From the NCBI RefSeq assembly GCF_036010485.1, contig NZ_CP108568.1, positions 1,984,001 to 2,048,000 on the forward strand: 64,000 nt of DNA, given 5' to 3'. Source of the stretch: Streptomyces sp. NBC_01198 (lineage in GTDB: Bacteria > Actinomycetota > Actinomycetes > Streptomycetales > Streptomycetaceae). Positions 36,820 to 45,994 of this stretch are shown piece by piece. The notes beneath the pieces were generated by a model. The model was not told the DNA's origin. It ran no database searches and worked only from the letters and a program-made list of their open reading frames with translations. The first letter of the stretch is position 1; each line of letters begins with the position of its first letter. Both the position numbers and the translations under genes were made by a program.

Positions 36820-36837
36820 TAGAGTGCTGCCACTCTA
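36820..36837. promoter_or_regulatory. Palindrome between the M16 and parC genes
   Basis: TAGAGTG-CTGC-CACTCTA, perfect 7-bp arms, 38 bp upstream of the M16 start and 155 bp before parC. It is a good candidate operator for the divergent pair. Confidence 0.45.
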
Positions 36838-36992
36838 GGCAAGCGAGTCGGCGGGCGGCGAAGTTCCCGGTCGTGGGCACGCTCGTGCCGGGTTGTGGTC
36901 GGCGATGTCGGTGGCGCGGTCCACAATGGTCCGCGTCAGTTCACCGGTCCAGCCGAACCACCTTCCGGTCCAGACGAAGGAGCGCCGCCGAG

Positions 36993-39440
36993 ATGGCCCG
37001 CCGCACGACGAAGACCCCGCCGCCCGATGACGGTTTCGAGGAGCGCATCCTCGACATCGACGTCGTGGACGAGATGCAGGCCTCGTATCTTGAGTACGCC
37101 TACTCGGTCATCTACGCGCGCGCCCTGCCCGACGCCCGTGACGGCATGAAGCCGGTGCACCGCCGCATCGTCTACCAGATGAACGAGATGGGGCTGCGCC
37201 CCGACCGCGCGTTCGTCAAGTGCGCCCGGGTCGTCGGCGAGGTGATGGGCAAGCTGCACCCGCACGGCGACGCGTCGATCTACGACGCCATGGTGCGGAT
37301 GGCGCAGCCGTTCTCGCAGCGCCTCCCGCTGGTCGACGGGCACGGCAACTTCGGTTCGCTGGACGACCTGCCGGCCGCGATGCGGTACACCGAGGCCCGG
37401 ATGTCCGGCCCGGCGCAGCTGATGGTCGAGTCGATCGACGAGGACACCGTCGACTTCGCGCCCAACTACGACGGCCAGGAGCAGGAGCCCGCGGTCCTGC
37501 CGTCGGCGTATCCGAACCTGCTGGTCAACGGGGCGTCCGGGATCGCGGTCGGCATGGCCACCAACATGGCGCCGCACAACCTGGGCGAGGTCATCGCCGC
37601 CGCCCGGCACCTGATCCGCTATCCGAACGCCGACCTCGACGCCCTGATGCGGCACATCCCCGGCCCCGACCTGCCGACCGGCGGCCGGATCATCGGGCTG
37701 TCCGGCATCAGGGACGCCTACGAGACGGGCCGCGGCACCTTCAAGATCCGCGCGACGGTCTCGGTGGAGGACGTCACCGCGCGCCGCAAGGGCCTGGTCG
37801 TCACCGAACTGCCGTTCACGGTGGGCCCCGAGAAGGTCATCGCCAAGATCAAGGACATGGTCGGCGCGAAGAAGCTGCTGGGCATCGCCGACGTCAAGGA
37901 CCTCACCGACCGCGAGCACGGCCTGCGGCTGGTCATCGAGATCAAGAACGGCTTCAACCCCGAGGCCGTGCTCGAACAGCTCTACAAGCTGACGCCGATG
38001 GAGGACTCCTTCGGCATCAACAACGTGGCCCTGGTCGACGGGCAGCCGCTCACCCTCGGCCTGCGCGAACTGCTCCAGGTCTACGTCGACCACCGCTTCG
38101 AGGTCGTCAGGCGGCGCAGCGAATTCCGCCGCACCAAGCGCCGCGACCGGCTGCACCTGGTGGACGGCCTGCTGGTGGCGCTCGTCGACATCGACGAGGT
38201 CATCGCGATCATCCGCGCCAGCGACAACGCGGCACAGGCCAAGGAGAGCCTCAAGGAGCGCTTCGGCCTGTCGGAGATCCAGACGCAGTACATCCTGGAC
38301 ACCCCGCTGCGCCGGCTGACCCGCTTCGACCGGATCGAGCTGGAGTCGGAGCGCGACCGGCTCACCGCCGAGATCGCCGAGCTGACCCGGATCCTCGACT
38401 CTGACGCGGAGCTGCGCAAGCTGGTGTCGGCGGAACTCGCGGCTGTGGCCAAGCAGTACGGCACCGAGCGCCGCACGGTGCTGCTGGAGTCGGCGGGCTC
38501 GCCGGTCTCCGCGGTGCCGCTGGAGGTCGCCGACGACCCCTGCCGGGTGCTGCTGTCCTCGACCGGGCTGCTGGCCCGCACCTCCAGGGGCGACGAGCCG
38601 GCCGACAGCGGGGGCCGGCGGGCCAAGCACGACGTGATCGTCTCCGCGGTGCCCTCCACGGCCCGGGCCGACATCGGCGCGGTCACCTCCTACGGTCGGC
38701 TGCTGCGGGTGACGGTGATCGACCTGCCGATGCTGCCGGACACCGCGGGGCCGCCGTCGCTGGCCGGCGGGGCGCCGCTGACCGAGTTCCTGGCGCTGGA
38801 GGACGGCGAGCGGGTGCTGTGCCTGACCACGCTCGACGAGTCCTCGCCCGGCCTGGCGCTGGGCACCGAGCAGGGCGTGGTCAAGCGCGTGGTGCCCGAC
38901 TACCCGGCGAACAAGGACGGCCTGGAGGTCATCGGCCTGCGGGAGGGCGACACGGTGATCGGTGCGGTGGAGCTGCGCACCGGCGAGGAGGACCTGGTCT
39001 TCATCACCGACGACGCCCAACTGCTGCGCTATCCGGCCGCGCAGGTACGCCCGCAGGGCCGCCCGGCCGGCGGCATGGCCGGCGTCAAGCTCGCCGACGG
39101 CGCCAAGGTGATCTCCTTCACCGCGGTGGACCCGGCGGTGGACGCGGTGGTCTTCACGGTGGCCAAGGCCGAGGACACGCTGGACGGGGCGGGCGAGGGG
39201 ACGGCGAAGCTGACGCCGTTCGAGCAGTATCCGCGCAAGGGCCGGGCCACCGGCGGGGTGCGCTGCCAGCGCTTCCTGCGCGGCGAGACGGGCCTGACGT
39301 TCGCCTGGGCGGGCGCTGCCCCGGCCCGCGCGGCGACCGCGACCGGCGCCCCCGCCGACCTCCCCCCGAAGGACCCGCGCCGCGACGGCTCCGGCGTCCC
39401 GCTGGCCAAGCCGGTGGCAGTGGTGGCGGGCCCGGCCTGA
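36993..39440 (+). CDS. parC: DNA topoisomerase IV subunit A
   Basis: 815 aa DNA-cleaving subunit. The CAP-like winged helix contains [19 protein letters not shown] (quinolone-resistance region), and the active-site Tyr is in [12 protein letters not shown]-terminal beta-pinwheel repeats are present. This is assigned as ParC rather than GyrA because the C-terminal domain is shorter, the gene is not beside dnaA/recF-type genes, and the partner parE lies in the same window. AAGGAG lies about 13 bases before the ATG. It decatenates chromosomes during segregation and sporulation. Confidence 0.9.
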   Translation: MARRTTKTPPPDDGFEERILDIDVVDEMQASYLEYAYSVIYARALPDARDGMKPVHRRIVYQMNEMGLRPDRAFVKCARVVGEVMGKLHPHGDASIYDAMVRMAQPFSQRLPLVDGHGNFGSLDDLPAAMRYTEARMSGPAQLMVESIDEDTVDFAPNYDGQEQEPAVLPSAYPNLLVNGASGIAVGMATNMAPHNLGEVIAAARHLIRYPNADLDALMRHIPGPDLPTGGRIIGLSGIRDAYETGRGTFKIRATVSVEDVTARRKGLVVTELPFTVGPEKVIAKIKDMVGAKKLLGIADVKDLTDREHGLRLVIEIKNGFNPEAVLEQLYKLTPMEDSFGINNVALVDGQPLTLGLRELLQVYVDHRFEVVRRRSEFRRTKRRDRLHLVDGLLVALVDIDEVIAIIRASDNAAQAKESLKERFGLSEIQTQYILDTPLRRLTRFDRIELESERDRLTAEIAELTRILDSDAELRKLVSAELAAVAKQYGTERRTVLLESAGSPVSAVPLEVADDPCRVLLSSTGLLARTSRGDEPADSGGRRAKHDVIVSAVPSTARADIGAVTSYGRLLRVTVIDLPMLPDTAGPPSLAGGAPLTEFLALEDGERVLCLTTLDESSPGLALGTEQGVVKRVVPDYPANKDGLEVIGLREGDTVIGAVELRTGEEDLVFITDDAQLLRYPAAQVRPQGRPAGGMAGVKLADGAKVISFTAVDPAVDAVVFTVAKAEDTLDGAGEGTAKLTPFEQYPRKGRATGGVRCQRFLRGETGLTFAWAGAAPARAATATGAPADLPPKDPRRDGSGVPLAKPVAVVAGPA

Positions 39441-39453
39441 CGGCCCCCCCAGG

Positions 39454-39480
39454 CCGGCGGTCCGGCCGTCGGACCGCCGG
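39454..39480 (+). terminator. Hairpin terminator of parC
   Basis: Perfect 10-bp inverted repeat with a 7-base loop, 14 bp after the stop codon. Confidence 0.75.
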
Positions 39481-39529
39481 GTGCCGTCGTCGGGGCCACC
39501 CCTGCTCAGGGGGGCGCTCTGACCGCGAC

Positions 39530-39665
39530 GCGCCGTCCGGGGCGCCCGGGCTCCGAGGGTCACACGCCCTCCGGAGCTCCCGGCACCCGGCGGCCACGTG
39601 CCGTCCGCAGCGCCCGGGGTCCGAGGGCCACGCGCCGTCCGGGGCGCCCGGCGCCCAGCGTCGGC
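39530..39665. repeat. Four tandem 34-bp imperfect repeats
   Basis: Units start at 39530, 39564, 39598 and 39632 (period exactly 34), each beginning with a GCCGTCCG-like core and ending with CAC in the first three. No coding meaning seen; fills most of the parC/sucrase-ferredoxin gap. Confidence 0.75.
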
Positions 39666-39711
39666 GGGGCCGTCCGGGTGAGGGTGGGCCGGCACGGCTA
39701 GGCTCGCCTGC

Positions 39712-40623
39712 GTGAGTACCTGTACGACGGCGTCGGCGGAGCTCGGCGAACCGGTGGCAGCCACCGCCGCCACCGCCAGGACCTGGCTGCTGATCGAGCA
39801 GCCGGGGCCGTGGGGGCGCAAGGCGCTGACCGGGAGCCGGCTCGACCCGGCGGTCGGCCGGGCGCTGGACCGGGCCGCCGACGGCACCGGCGTGCGCGTC
39901 GCCCTGATCCGAAGGCCGGGCCGGCACGCCGACCTGCACACCGCGGCCAGGCGCCGCGTCTTCCTCGGCCACACCGCCCCGGGCGACGCCTGGATCCGTA
40001 CCGACACGCTCGCCGACGCTGCGGACCTGGCGGAGCTGGACTTCGCGGCGCTGGGCGCGGGTTCGCACGGCGGCTTCGGCACCGCCCATGTGGGCCCGCC
40101 GCTGGCGCTGGTGTGCACCAACGGCAGGCGGGACCGCTGCTGCGCGGTGCACGGGCGGCCGCTGGCCGCCGAACTGGCCGCCTCCGGCGGCGCCGACGCC
40201 TGGGAGATCACCCACCTGGGCGGCCACCGCTTCTCCCCCACCATGCTGGTGCTTCCCTACGGCTACACCTACGGCCGGGTGGACGGCCGGCTCGCCAAGA
40301 ACGTCCTGGAGGCGGCCCGCACCGGCCGCGTCGTCCTCGACGGCTGCCGCGGCCGGTCCGCCTGGGACCGCCCGGGGCAGGCGGCCGACCTGGCCGTACG
40401 CGCCCTCGCGGGCGTCGACCTGGAGGGCGCGCTGACCGTGCGGCGTACGGTCGCGGAACCGGACGGCGGCAGCTGGTCCGTCCTGGTCGCCCACACCGAC
40501 GGCAGGGCCTGGGACGTGACGGTGACGCGGAGCGCGGCGCAGCCGCCGCGCCCGGAGAGCTGCGACGGCCCGCTCGGCACCCCGGCCCGGCTGACCGCGA
40601 CCGCGGTCAGCGCGGTCGGCTGA
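39712..40623 (+). CDS. Sucrase/ferredoxin-like family protein
   Basis: 303 aa, thioredoxin-like ferredoxin fold (Suc_Fer-like). The cysteine cluster LVCTNGRRDRCCA near residue 133, followed by HLGGHRFSPTMLVLPYG, is typical of the family and may hold an Fe-S cluster. The GTG start lacks a strong ribosome site. Function is not established; the name is historical and does not imply sucrase activity. Confidence 0.85.
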   Translation: MSTCTTASAELGEPVAATAATARTWLLIEQPGPWGRKALTGSRLDPAVGRALDRAADGTGVRVALIRRPGRHADLHTAARRRVFLGHTAPGDAWIRTDTLADAADLAELDFAALGAGSHGGFGTAHVGPPLALVCTNGRRDRCCAVHGRPLAAELAASGGADAWEITHLGGHRFSPTMLVLPYGYTYGRVDGRLAKNVLEAARTGRVVLDGCRGRSAWDRPGQAADLAVRALAGVDLEGALTVRRTVAEPDGGSWSVLVAHTDGRAWDVTVTRSAAQPPRPESCDGPLGTPARLTATAVSAVG

Positions 40624-40654
40624 CGTCCCCGCCGTATCCCACCGGGCCGCGGGG

Positions 40655-42304
40655 CTACACCGCTCCCGCCCCGGTGAGCGAGCGGACCTCCGTCTCGGCG
40701 AAGCGCCCGGGGTCGGCGGGCTCGGGCGAGAGCACCGTGCCGAGCCATCCGGCCAGGAAGCCCAGCGGGATCGAGATCAGGCCCGGATTCTCCAGCGGGA
40801 AGACGTGGAAGTCGACGCCGGGGAAGAGCGCGTCCGGCCGCCCCGACATCACCGGCGACAGCACGACGAGCAGCAGCGCCGGGATCAGCCCGCCGTAGAT
40901 CGCCCACACCGAGCCCCGGGTGGTGAACCGCCGCCAGAACAGCGAATACAGCAGCGCCGGCAGGTTCGCCGACGCCGCCACCGCGAAGGCGAGGCCGACC
41001 AGGAAGGCGATGTTCTGGTCCTGCGCCAGCAGGCTCAGCGCGATGGCCGCCGCACCGATGCCCACCGCCGCGAAGCGCGCCACCCGCACCTCGTCCTGCT
41101 CCATGGTGACCTCGGCCTGCTCCCGCCGCCCGTGCCTGCCGAGCGGCCGGCGCAGCGCCGTGTAGAGGTCGTGCGCCACCGAGGCCGACGAGGCCAGGGT
41201 GATCCCGGCCACCACCGCCAGGATCGTCGCGAAGGCGACCGCGCCGACCACGGCGAACAGCACGGTGCCCCAGGTCGTCCCGGCTCCGCCGCCCAGCGCC
41301 TCGGCGAGCAGCGGCACCGCCGTGTTGCCCGCCGCGTTGGACGACCGGACCGTGCCGGACCCGACGACCGCCGCGGCGCCGAAGCCGAGCACGATCGTCA
41401 TCAGGTAGAACGCCCCGATCAGCCCGATCGCCCACACCACCGACCGGCGGGCCGACCGGGCTGTCGGCACCGTGTAGAAGCGCGACAGGATGTGCGGCAG
41501 CCCCGCCGTGCCCAGCACGAGCGCCAGCCCGAGGCTGATGAAGTCCAGCCGCGACGTCCAGCTCCCGCCGTACTTCAGCCCTGGCGCGAGGAAGGACTCC
41601 CCGTGCCCGCTGCCGGTGGCCGCCGAGTGCAGCAGGTCGTCGATGTTGCCGTGGAAGCGGACCAGCACCATCACGGTGAGCATCACCGTGCCGCTGATCA
41701 GCAGCACGGTCTTGACGATCTGGATCCAGGTGGTGGCCCGCATGCCGCCGAAGGAGACGTAGAACACCATCAGCGCCCCGACCCCGATCACCGCCCAGGT
41801 CCTGGCCGCCGTGCCCTGACCGCCGATCAGCAGGCCGACCAGGCTGCCCGCGCCGACCATCTGCGCCACCAGGTAGAGCACCGACACCACGACGGACGAG
41901 GTGCCCGCCGCGATCCGCACCGGCCGCTCCCGCATCCGCGCCGACAGCACGTCGGCCAGCGTGTAGCGCCCGCAGTTGCGCACCAGTTCCGCGACGAGCA
42001 TGAGCACCACCAGCCACGCCACCAGGAAGCCGACGGAGTAGAGCATCCCGTCGTAGCCGAAGAGCGCGATCAGGCCCGAGATACCGAGGAAGGACGCCGC
42101 CGACATGTAGTCGCCCGCGATCGCGAAGCCGTTCTCCATCGGGGAGAACATCCGGCCGCCCGCGAAGAACTCCTCCGACGAGCTGCGCCGCCGCCCCGCC
42201 CACGCGGTGATCGCCAGCGTCACCGACACGAACACCGTGAACAGCACCACGGCCAGGCCCTGGTGCTCTCCCGCCGAATCCGCCAGATACCGGCCGGCCA
42301 TCAT
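40655..42304 (-). CDS. Sodium:solute symporter, acetate permease (ActP)-like
   Basis: 549 aa inner-membrane symporter of the SSS family with about 13 hydrophobic segments. EEFFAGGRMFSPMENGFAIAGDYMSAASFLGISG and the later GLALVLGTAGLPHILSRFYTV stretches are typical of cation/acetate (monocarboxylate) carriers. It follows a DUF485 gene with an 11-bp gap, the normal yjcH-actP arrangement. Two adjacent ATG codons (42304, 42301) could serve as start. Ends convergent to the sucrase/ferredoxin-like gene. Confidence 0.9.
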   Translation of the reverse strand: MMAGRYLADSAGEHQGLAVVLFTVFVSVTLAITAWAGRRRSSSEEFFAGGRMFSPMENGFAIAGDYMSAASFLGISGLIALFGYDGMLYSVGFLVAWLVVLMLVAELVRNCGRYTLADVLSARMRERPVRIAAGTSSVVVSVLYLVAQMVGAGSLVGLLIGGQGTAARTWAVIGVGALMVFYVSFGGMRATTWIQIVKTVLLISGTVMLTVMVLVRFHGNIDDLLHSAATGSGHGESFLAPGLKYGGSWTSRLDFISLGLALVLGTAGLPHILSRFYTVPTARSARRSVVWAIGLIGAFYLMTIVLGFGAAAVVGSGTVRSSNAAGNTAVPLLAEALGGGAGTTWGTVLFAVVGAVAFATILAVVAGITLASSASVAHDLYTALRRPLGRHGRREQAEVTMEQDEVRVARFAAVGIGAAAIALSLLAQDQNIAFLVGLAFAVAASANLPALLYSLFWRRFTTRGSVWAIYGGLIPALLLVVLSPVMSGRPDALFPGVDFHVFPLENPGLISIPLGFLAGWLGTVLSPEPADPGRFAETEVRSLTGAGAV

Positions 42305-42315
42305 CCGCCCGCCGG

Positions 42316-42795
42316 TCAACGGACCCGCTCCTGTCCGGTCCTGGTCGCCAGCGTCCACCGCAGGTCCAGCGCCGCCCGGTCCCTGCGCAGCCGCGCGTGT
42401 CTGACGTAGGCCCAGGTCAGCAGGAACGTCGTGGCGAACTGCGCGAGCCCCGCGACCATCGCCACATTCACCTCGCCCGTGACCTGGCGCGCCATCAGCC
42501 CCGGCGCGGTGGTGGCCAGCACGACGTAGAGCAGATACCACGCCACGAAGGCGGCGGCCACGGGGAAGACGAACCCGCGATACCGGCCTCTCACCTCCTG
42601 GAACGCCGCGCTGTGCTGCACCTCCTGGAAAACCGCCCCCCGGTCCCCGGCCGCCCCCGCGGCAGCCGGTGGCACCGCGACCGGTGGCGCGGCGGGCGCC
42701 TCCTGATCGGGCACCCAGAGCCCTGCACCTCCGGCATCCCGCCAGGGGTCGTCCACCCGCAGCGCCAGTGGGTCGCCGCCGTCGTGCTTGTCCAC
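42316..42795 (-). CDS. DUF485 membrane protein, partner of the symporter
   Basis: 159 aa. A long Ala/Pro-rich N-terminal stretch precedes a pair of membrane helices (FVFPVAAAFVAWYLLYVVLA, VAMVAGLAQFATTFLLTWAY) ending with YVRHARLRRDRAALDLR. DUF485 proteins are encoded with ActP-type carriers. GTG at 42795 has GAGGAG six bases upstream. Confidence 0.88.
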   Translation of the reverse strand: MDKHDGGDPLALRVDDPWRDAGGAGLWVPDQEAPAAPPVAVPPAAAGAAGDRGAVFQEVQHSAAFQEVRGRYRGFVFPVAAAFVAWYLLYVVLATTAPGLMARQVTGEVNVAMVAGLAQFATTFLLTWAYVRHARLRRDRAALDLRWTLATRTGQERVR

Positions 42796-42961
42796 CGAAC
42801 TCTCCTCGTTCCACGGCCGGATGGGCCGTGTGCCCAATCATGGACAGAGCGGGAAGATCCTGGTCCAACAAGCCGAAACCTTCACCCCATCAGGTGAAGT
42901 GGCGTCAGTGGGCTCATCCGACCAGCTGAGCACGGTCACGACTCCCTCCAGGCGGGCCTGG

Positions 42962-43714
42962 TCAGAGGAGCTGCTGGCCGCCGTCGATGTCGTACGTCGC
43001 CCCGGTGATCGCGTCGTTGCACATCAGGTGGACGGCCAGGGCGGCGATGTCGGCCGGGCCCACCACCCGGCGGATCGGCAGCGTGGTGCGCAGTTCCTCG
43101 CGCCGGGCGTCGAGCTTGTCGCCCAGCAGCGCGGCCGACAGGGGCGTGTCGACGAAGCCCGCGGCGATCAGGTTCACCCGGATCGGCGCCAGTTCCAGCG
43201 CCAGATTCGCGGTGAGCGCGGGCAGTGACGCGGTGAGCGCGCCCATGACGCTCATGCCGACGCCGGGCCGCCGGCCACCGGTGCCGCCGATGAAGATGAG
43301 CGTGCCGCCGGCACGCACCTTGTCACGGCTGCAGAGCGCCACCCCGAGCGTCATGGCCATCCGCTCGCCGACATCCCGGCGAACGGCGGCGAGGTCCATC
43401 CCCTCAAGCGGCATGTACGACGGCTGGCCTGCGGTGACCATCACGTGGTCGACCGTCCCCGGCAGCTCCTCGAAGAACCGCTGCAGGCGGTCGGGATCGG
43501 TGGCGTCGAAGGCGGCCGTGCTGACCGGACGGAGCTCCTCCGCGGCCTTCCGCAACCGCTCGGGATTGCGGCCGACCATGACCAGCTGGCCGCCGCGCGC
43601 CCGTACCTGGCGTGCGGTCTCCAGGCCCATCCCGGCGCTGGCGCCGATCACCACGACGGTCTGACCGGCGAGGTCCCCTTCGCCGTTACTCCCGGCGGCG
43701 GACTCGTCGGTCAT
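42962..43714 (-). CDS. Short-chain dehydrogenase/reductase family protein, catalytic Tyr and Lys missing
   Basis: 250 aa Rossmann protein. The cofactor loop VVVIGASAGMGLETA is intact (TGxxxGxG replaced by GASAGMG) and a typical C-terminus is present (DIAALAVHLMCNDAITGATYDIDGG). The YxxxK catalytic motif expected in the helix GVGMSVMGALTASLPALTANL is replaced by Met and Thr, so ordinary oxidoreductase activity is doubtful; a binding or regulatory role is possible. The ATG overlaps a 21-codon upstream ORF by ATGA. Confidence 0.85.
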   Translation of the reverse strand: MTDESAAGSNGEGDLAGQTVVVIGASAGMGLETARQVRARGGQLVMVGRNPERLRKAAEELRPVSTAAFDATDPDRLQRFFEELPGTVDHVMVTAGQPSYMPLEGMDLAAVRRDVGERMAMTLGVALCSRDKVRAGGTLIFIGGTGGRRPGVGMSVMGALTASLPALTANLALELAPIRVNLIAAGFVDTPLSAALLGDKLDARREELRTTLPIRRVVGPADIAALAVHLMCNDAITGATYDIDGGQQLL

Positions 43715-43776
43715 GACGGGGCACCGGCGCCGACGACGCCCATGCCGCGCGAGCCGTCCCTTGCGATGTACGCCAT
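43711..43776 (-). CDS. Possible 21-residue leader peptide of the SDR gene
   Basis: MAYIARDGSRGMGVVGAGAPS starts at an ATG with GGGAGG six to eight bases upstream, and its stop overlaps the SDR start as ATGA, while the SDR itself has no clear ribosome site. Translation coupling is therefore plausible. It could also be the remnant of a longer gene. Confidence 0.45.
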   Translation of the reverse strand: MAYIARDGSRGMGVVGAGAPS

Positions 43777-44148
43777 CGCCTACCTCCCGTTCTCGGTGCG
43801 TTCCTCCCGATTGTCAGGTCCCGGCACCCGGGGCGCCCGCCGGCCGCACCCGTCCGGGCTGTCGCCGGCCGACGCGGCCGGCAGCTCGCGATGACGACGC
43901 CACCGGCGGTCAGGATCACCTCGGAGACGTCGAACTGGTCGGCCGGAAGCCGCCGGCCCCCTACCCTCGCGACGGCCTCGTCCCCGCTCCCGGCAGCCGG
44001 AAGCGGCCACGGCCGGCGATCGACGGCAGGTTTTACCAAACGGTCTACCACTTGTTTTTCCTGGTCAGATAGCTTTCAAGGAGTCCATTGAGCGTCGTAT
44101 GCGGACCCGCACGGCATGACCGGCCGGGTCCGTGCGGAGGGGTGTGCC
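43777..44148. promoter_or_regulatory. Divergent promoter region between SDR and cupin genes
   Basis: 372 bp with no convincing gene. An AT-rich stretch holds ACCAAACGGTCTACCACTTG (44035-44054); its arms AGACC-GTT-TGGT resemble TetR-type operators. A minus-strand ORF covering it has no recognisable domain and is taken as noise. Confidence 0.35.
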
Positions 44149-44454
44149 ATGAGCCTGATCAACCTTGCGGAGACCGCGGCCGGCCTGCCGGAAGCGTGGG
44201 ACTCCCGGAGCCTTGGCCTGGTGGGGACCAGTTGCGTGAAGGTGCTGCGCATGGACGAACGCCCGGTCAAGGAGGAGACCCACGCTGTGGCCGAGGCCCT
44301 GCTGGTCCTCGAAGGGCGGCTGGAACTCGACGTGAAGGGCGAGCCGATCGTGGTCGGGGCGGGCGAGCTCTACATGATGCCGGCGCGAACCCCGCACACG
44401 GTCCGCCCCGGGAGCCACGGCACGTTGGTGATCGTCGAGGTACCGGAGGACTAG
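44149..44454 (+). CDS. Small cupin-domain protein
   Basis: 101 aa single beta-barrel cupin. EETHAVAEALLVLEGRLELD and the distal VGAGELYMMPARTPHTVRPGS match cupin motifs 1 and 2 with metal-binding His and Glu positions. ATG at 44149 follows GGAGGGG at about 6 bases. It ends 6 bp before the convergent MFS gene. Substrate unknown; such proteins often act on small aromatics or bind a ligand. Confidence 0.85.
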   Translation: MSLINLAETAAGLPEAWDSRSLGLVGTSCVKVLRMDERPVKEETHAVAEALLVLEGRLELDVKGEPIVVGAGELYMMPARTPHTVRPGSHGTLVIVEVPED

Positions 44455-44460
44455 GGCCGA

Positions 44461-45957
44461 CTATACCGCCCCCGGCTCGGCCTCCAGCGGCACCCGGCTC
44501 TTCGACCCGCCCTCGGACGGGCCGGGGCCGTCCATCTGCCTCCAGCTGGGGAAGACGGCCGGGCTGAGAGTGGCCAGGAGATAGACGCAGCCGGCCACCA
44601 GCATCGTGCTGAACAGACCGGCGGAATCCACGAAGAATCCGGCGGCGAGCCCGCCCAGCGGAGTGACCACCAGGACCGAGGCGGTGGTCACGCTCAGCAC
44701 GCGGCTGCGCAGCTCGTCGGGCACCGTCTCGTAGACCACCGTGGCCAGGATGGGGTTCAGCACGCCGAAGGCGAGGCCCTCGATCGCCATCGTCACGGCC
44801 AGCGGCGCCGCGGTGCCGGTGCAGGCGGCGACCAGGAAGCGGGGCATGCCGCCGACGAGGAAGGCGACGGTGAACACCGGCCACCGCCGGAAGCGCCCGG
44901 CCACGCTCCCGTAGACCAGCGCCCCGGTGAGCGCGCTGACCGAGAACAGCGCGTTGAGCAGGCCCAGATCGGTGGAGCCGCCCCAGTGCTCGCGAACGTG
45001 CACCGGCAGGAGCACCACGCTCCAGCCCTGGTCGAGACCCTTCGTGACCAGGGTCATGAGGCAGATGCCGAGGAGAAGCGGCGTGGCGAGCACGTATCGG
45101 TAGCCCACCCGCAGCTCACGGCGGTACGCGCGCGGCAACGCCGGACCGTGCCGCTTGCGCGGCTGGGCCTCGGCCACGCCCCGCAGGCCGAACGCGAGGA
45201 GCGAGGCCGACACGGCGAACGTCGCGGCGTCCAGCAACAGGACGTTCTGCGCCCCCAGGAGGGCGATGAGCACACCGCCGACGGCAGATCCGATCATCCC
45301 CGCACACCGTGACGCGCCGTCGTACCAGGCCGCGGCCCTCCCCAGCGGCATCCCCGCGGACTCGGCGAGCGTGGGCAGCAGCACCCCGCGGGCAGTCTCG
45401 CCGGGCGCGTGGCACAGCCCGGTGACGGCCATCAGCCCGCACAGCATCCAGAACCGCAGCACCCCGGCGGACTCCAGCACCGGAACCGCCCCGACCACCA
45501 CCCCGCAGACAAGATCCGACGCGACCCCGACCCGCCGCCGCCCCACCCGGTCGATGACCGGCCCGCCGACAACCGCGGACAGCACCACAGGCAGCATCGT
45601 GCAGAAAGCGACGACCCCGGCTTTGCCCGCACTTCCGGTGCTCTGCAGCACGAACCACGGCACACCCATCCCGGTGAGCGCGTTCCCGCTGATGGACACG
45701 ACGTTGGCGGCAAGCACGGCGGCGAGGGGGCGGCGATTGCCGGCCAAGAGCAGCTCCGAGAGGGCGCGGACATCACGACGCGGCGCATCCTGACACGGCA
45801 ACGGTCCGCGGGGCACGGCAATATTGGCCGCCGTGACGCGGTCAAGCGTCGCCGCCGCGGGCGCTCCGCCGGCCACCAACGAGCACCGCATGTCTTCCAG
45901 CCGGGGCGACCCGCTCGTGCGGTCGGCAGGGCATGTCGGCCTGGCAAGGAGACTCAT
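44461..45957 (-). CDS. Major facilitator superfamily transporter
   Basis: 498 aa with twelve predicted membrane helices after a long polar N-terminus (about 80 residues). The MFS loop GPVIDRVGRRRVGVASDLV lies between helices 2 and 3. The pattern resembles the multidrug-type MFS_3/enterobactin-exporter-like group. The start is uncertain: ATG 45957 has GGGATGAG upstream, but ATG 45891 with GGAAG is also possible and would shorten the tail. Substrate cannot be inferred. Confidence 0.85.
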   Translation of the reverse strand: MSLLARPTCPADRTSGSPRLEDMRCSLVAGGAPAAATLDRVTAANIAVPRGPLPCQDAPRRDVRALSELLLAGNRRPLAAVLAANVVSISGNALTGMGVPWFVLQSTGSAGKAGVVAFCTMLPVVLSAVVGGPVIDRVGRRRVGVASDLVCGVVVGAVPVLESAGVLRFWMLCGLMAVTGLCHAPGETARGVLLPTLAESAGMPLGRAAAWYDGASRCAGMIGSAVGGVLIALLGAQNVLLLDAATFAVSASLLAFGLRGVAEAQPRKRHGPALPRAYRRELRVGYRYVLATPLLLGICLMTLVTKGLDQGWSVVLLPVHVREHWGGSTDLGLLNALFSVSALTGALVYGSVAGRFRRWPVFTVAFLVGGMPRFLVAACTGTAAPLAVTMAIEGLAFGVLNPILATVVYETVPDELRSRVLSVTTASVLVVTPLGGLAAGFFVDSAGLFSTMLVAGCVYLLATLSPAVFPSWRQMDGPGPSEGGSKSRVPLEAEPGAV

Positions 45958-45994
45958 CAGCTCATCCCATTGAGCAACCGCCTACGCTCTCTCC

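Noticed and set aside
36936..40244. 1102-codon minus-strand frame opposite parC
   Set aside because: Shadow frame; parC motifs lie on the plus strand.
43686..44051. 122-codon minus-strand frame beginning VDRLVKPAVDRRP, considered as a TetR gene
   Set aside because: Only a weak resemblance to TetR N-termini, no helix-turn-helix; treated as promoter region.
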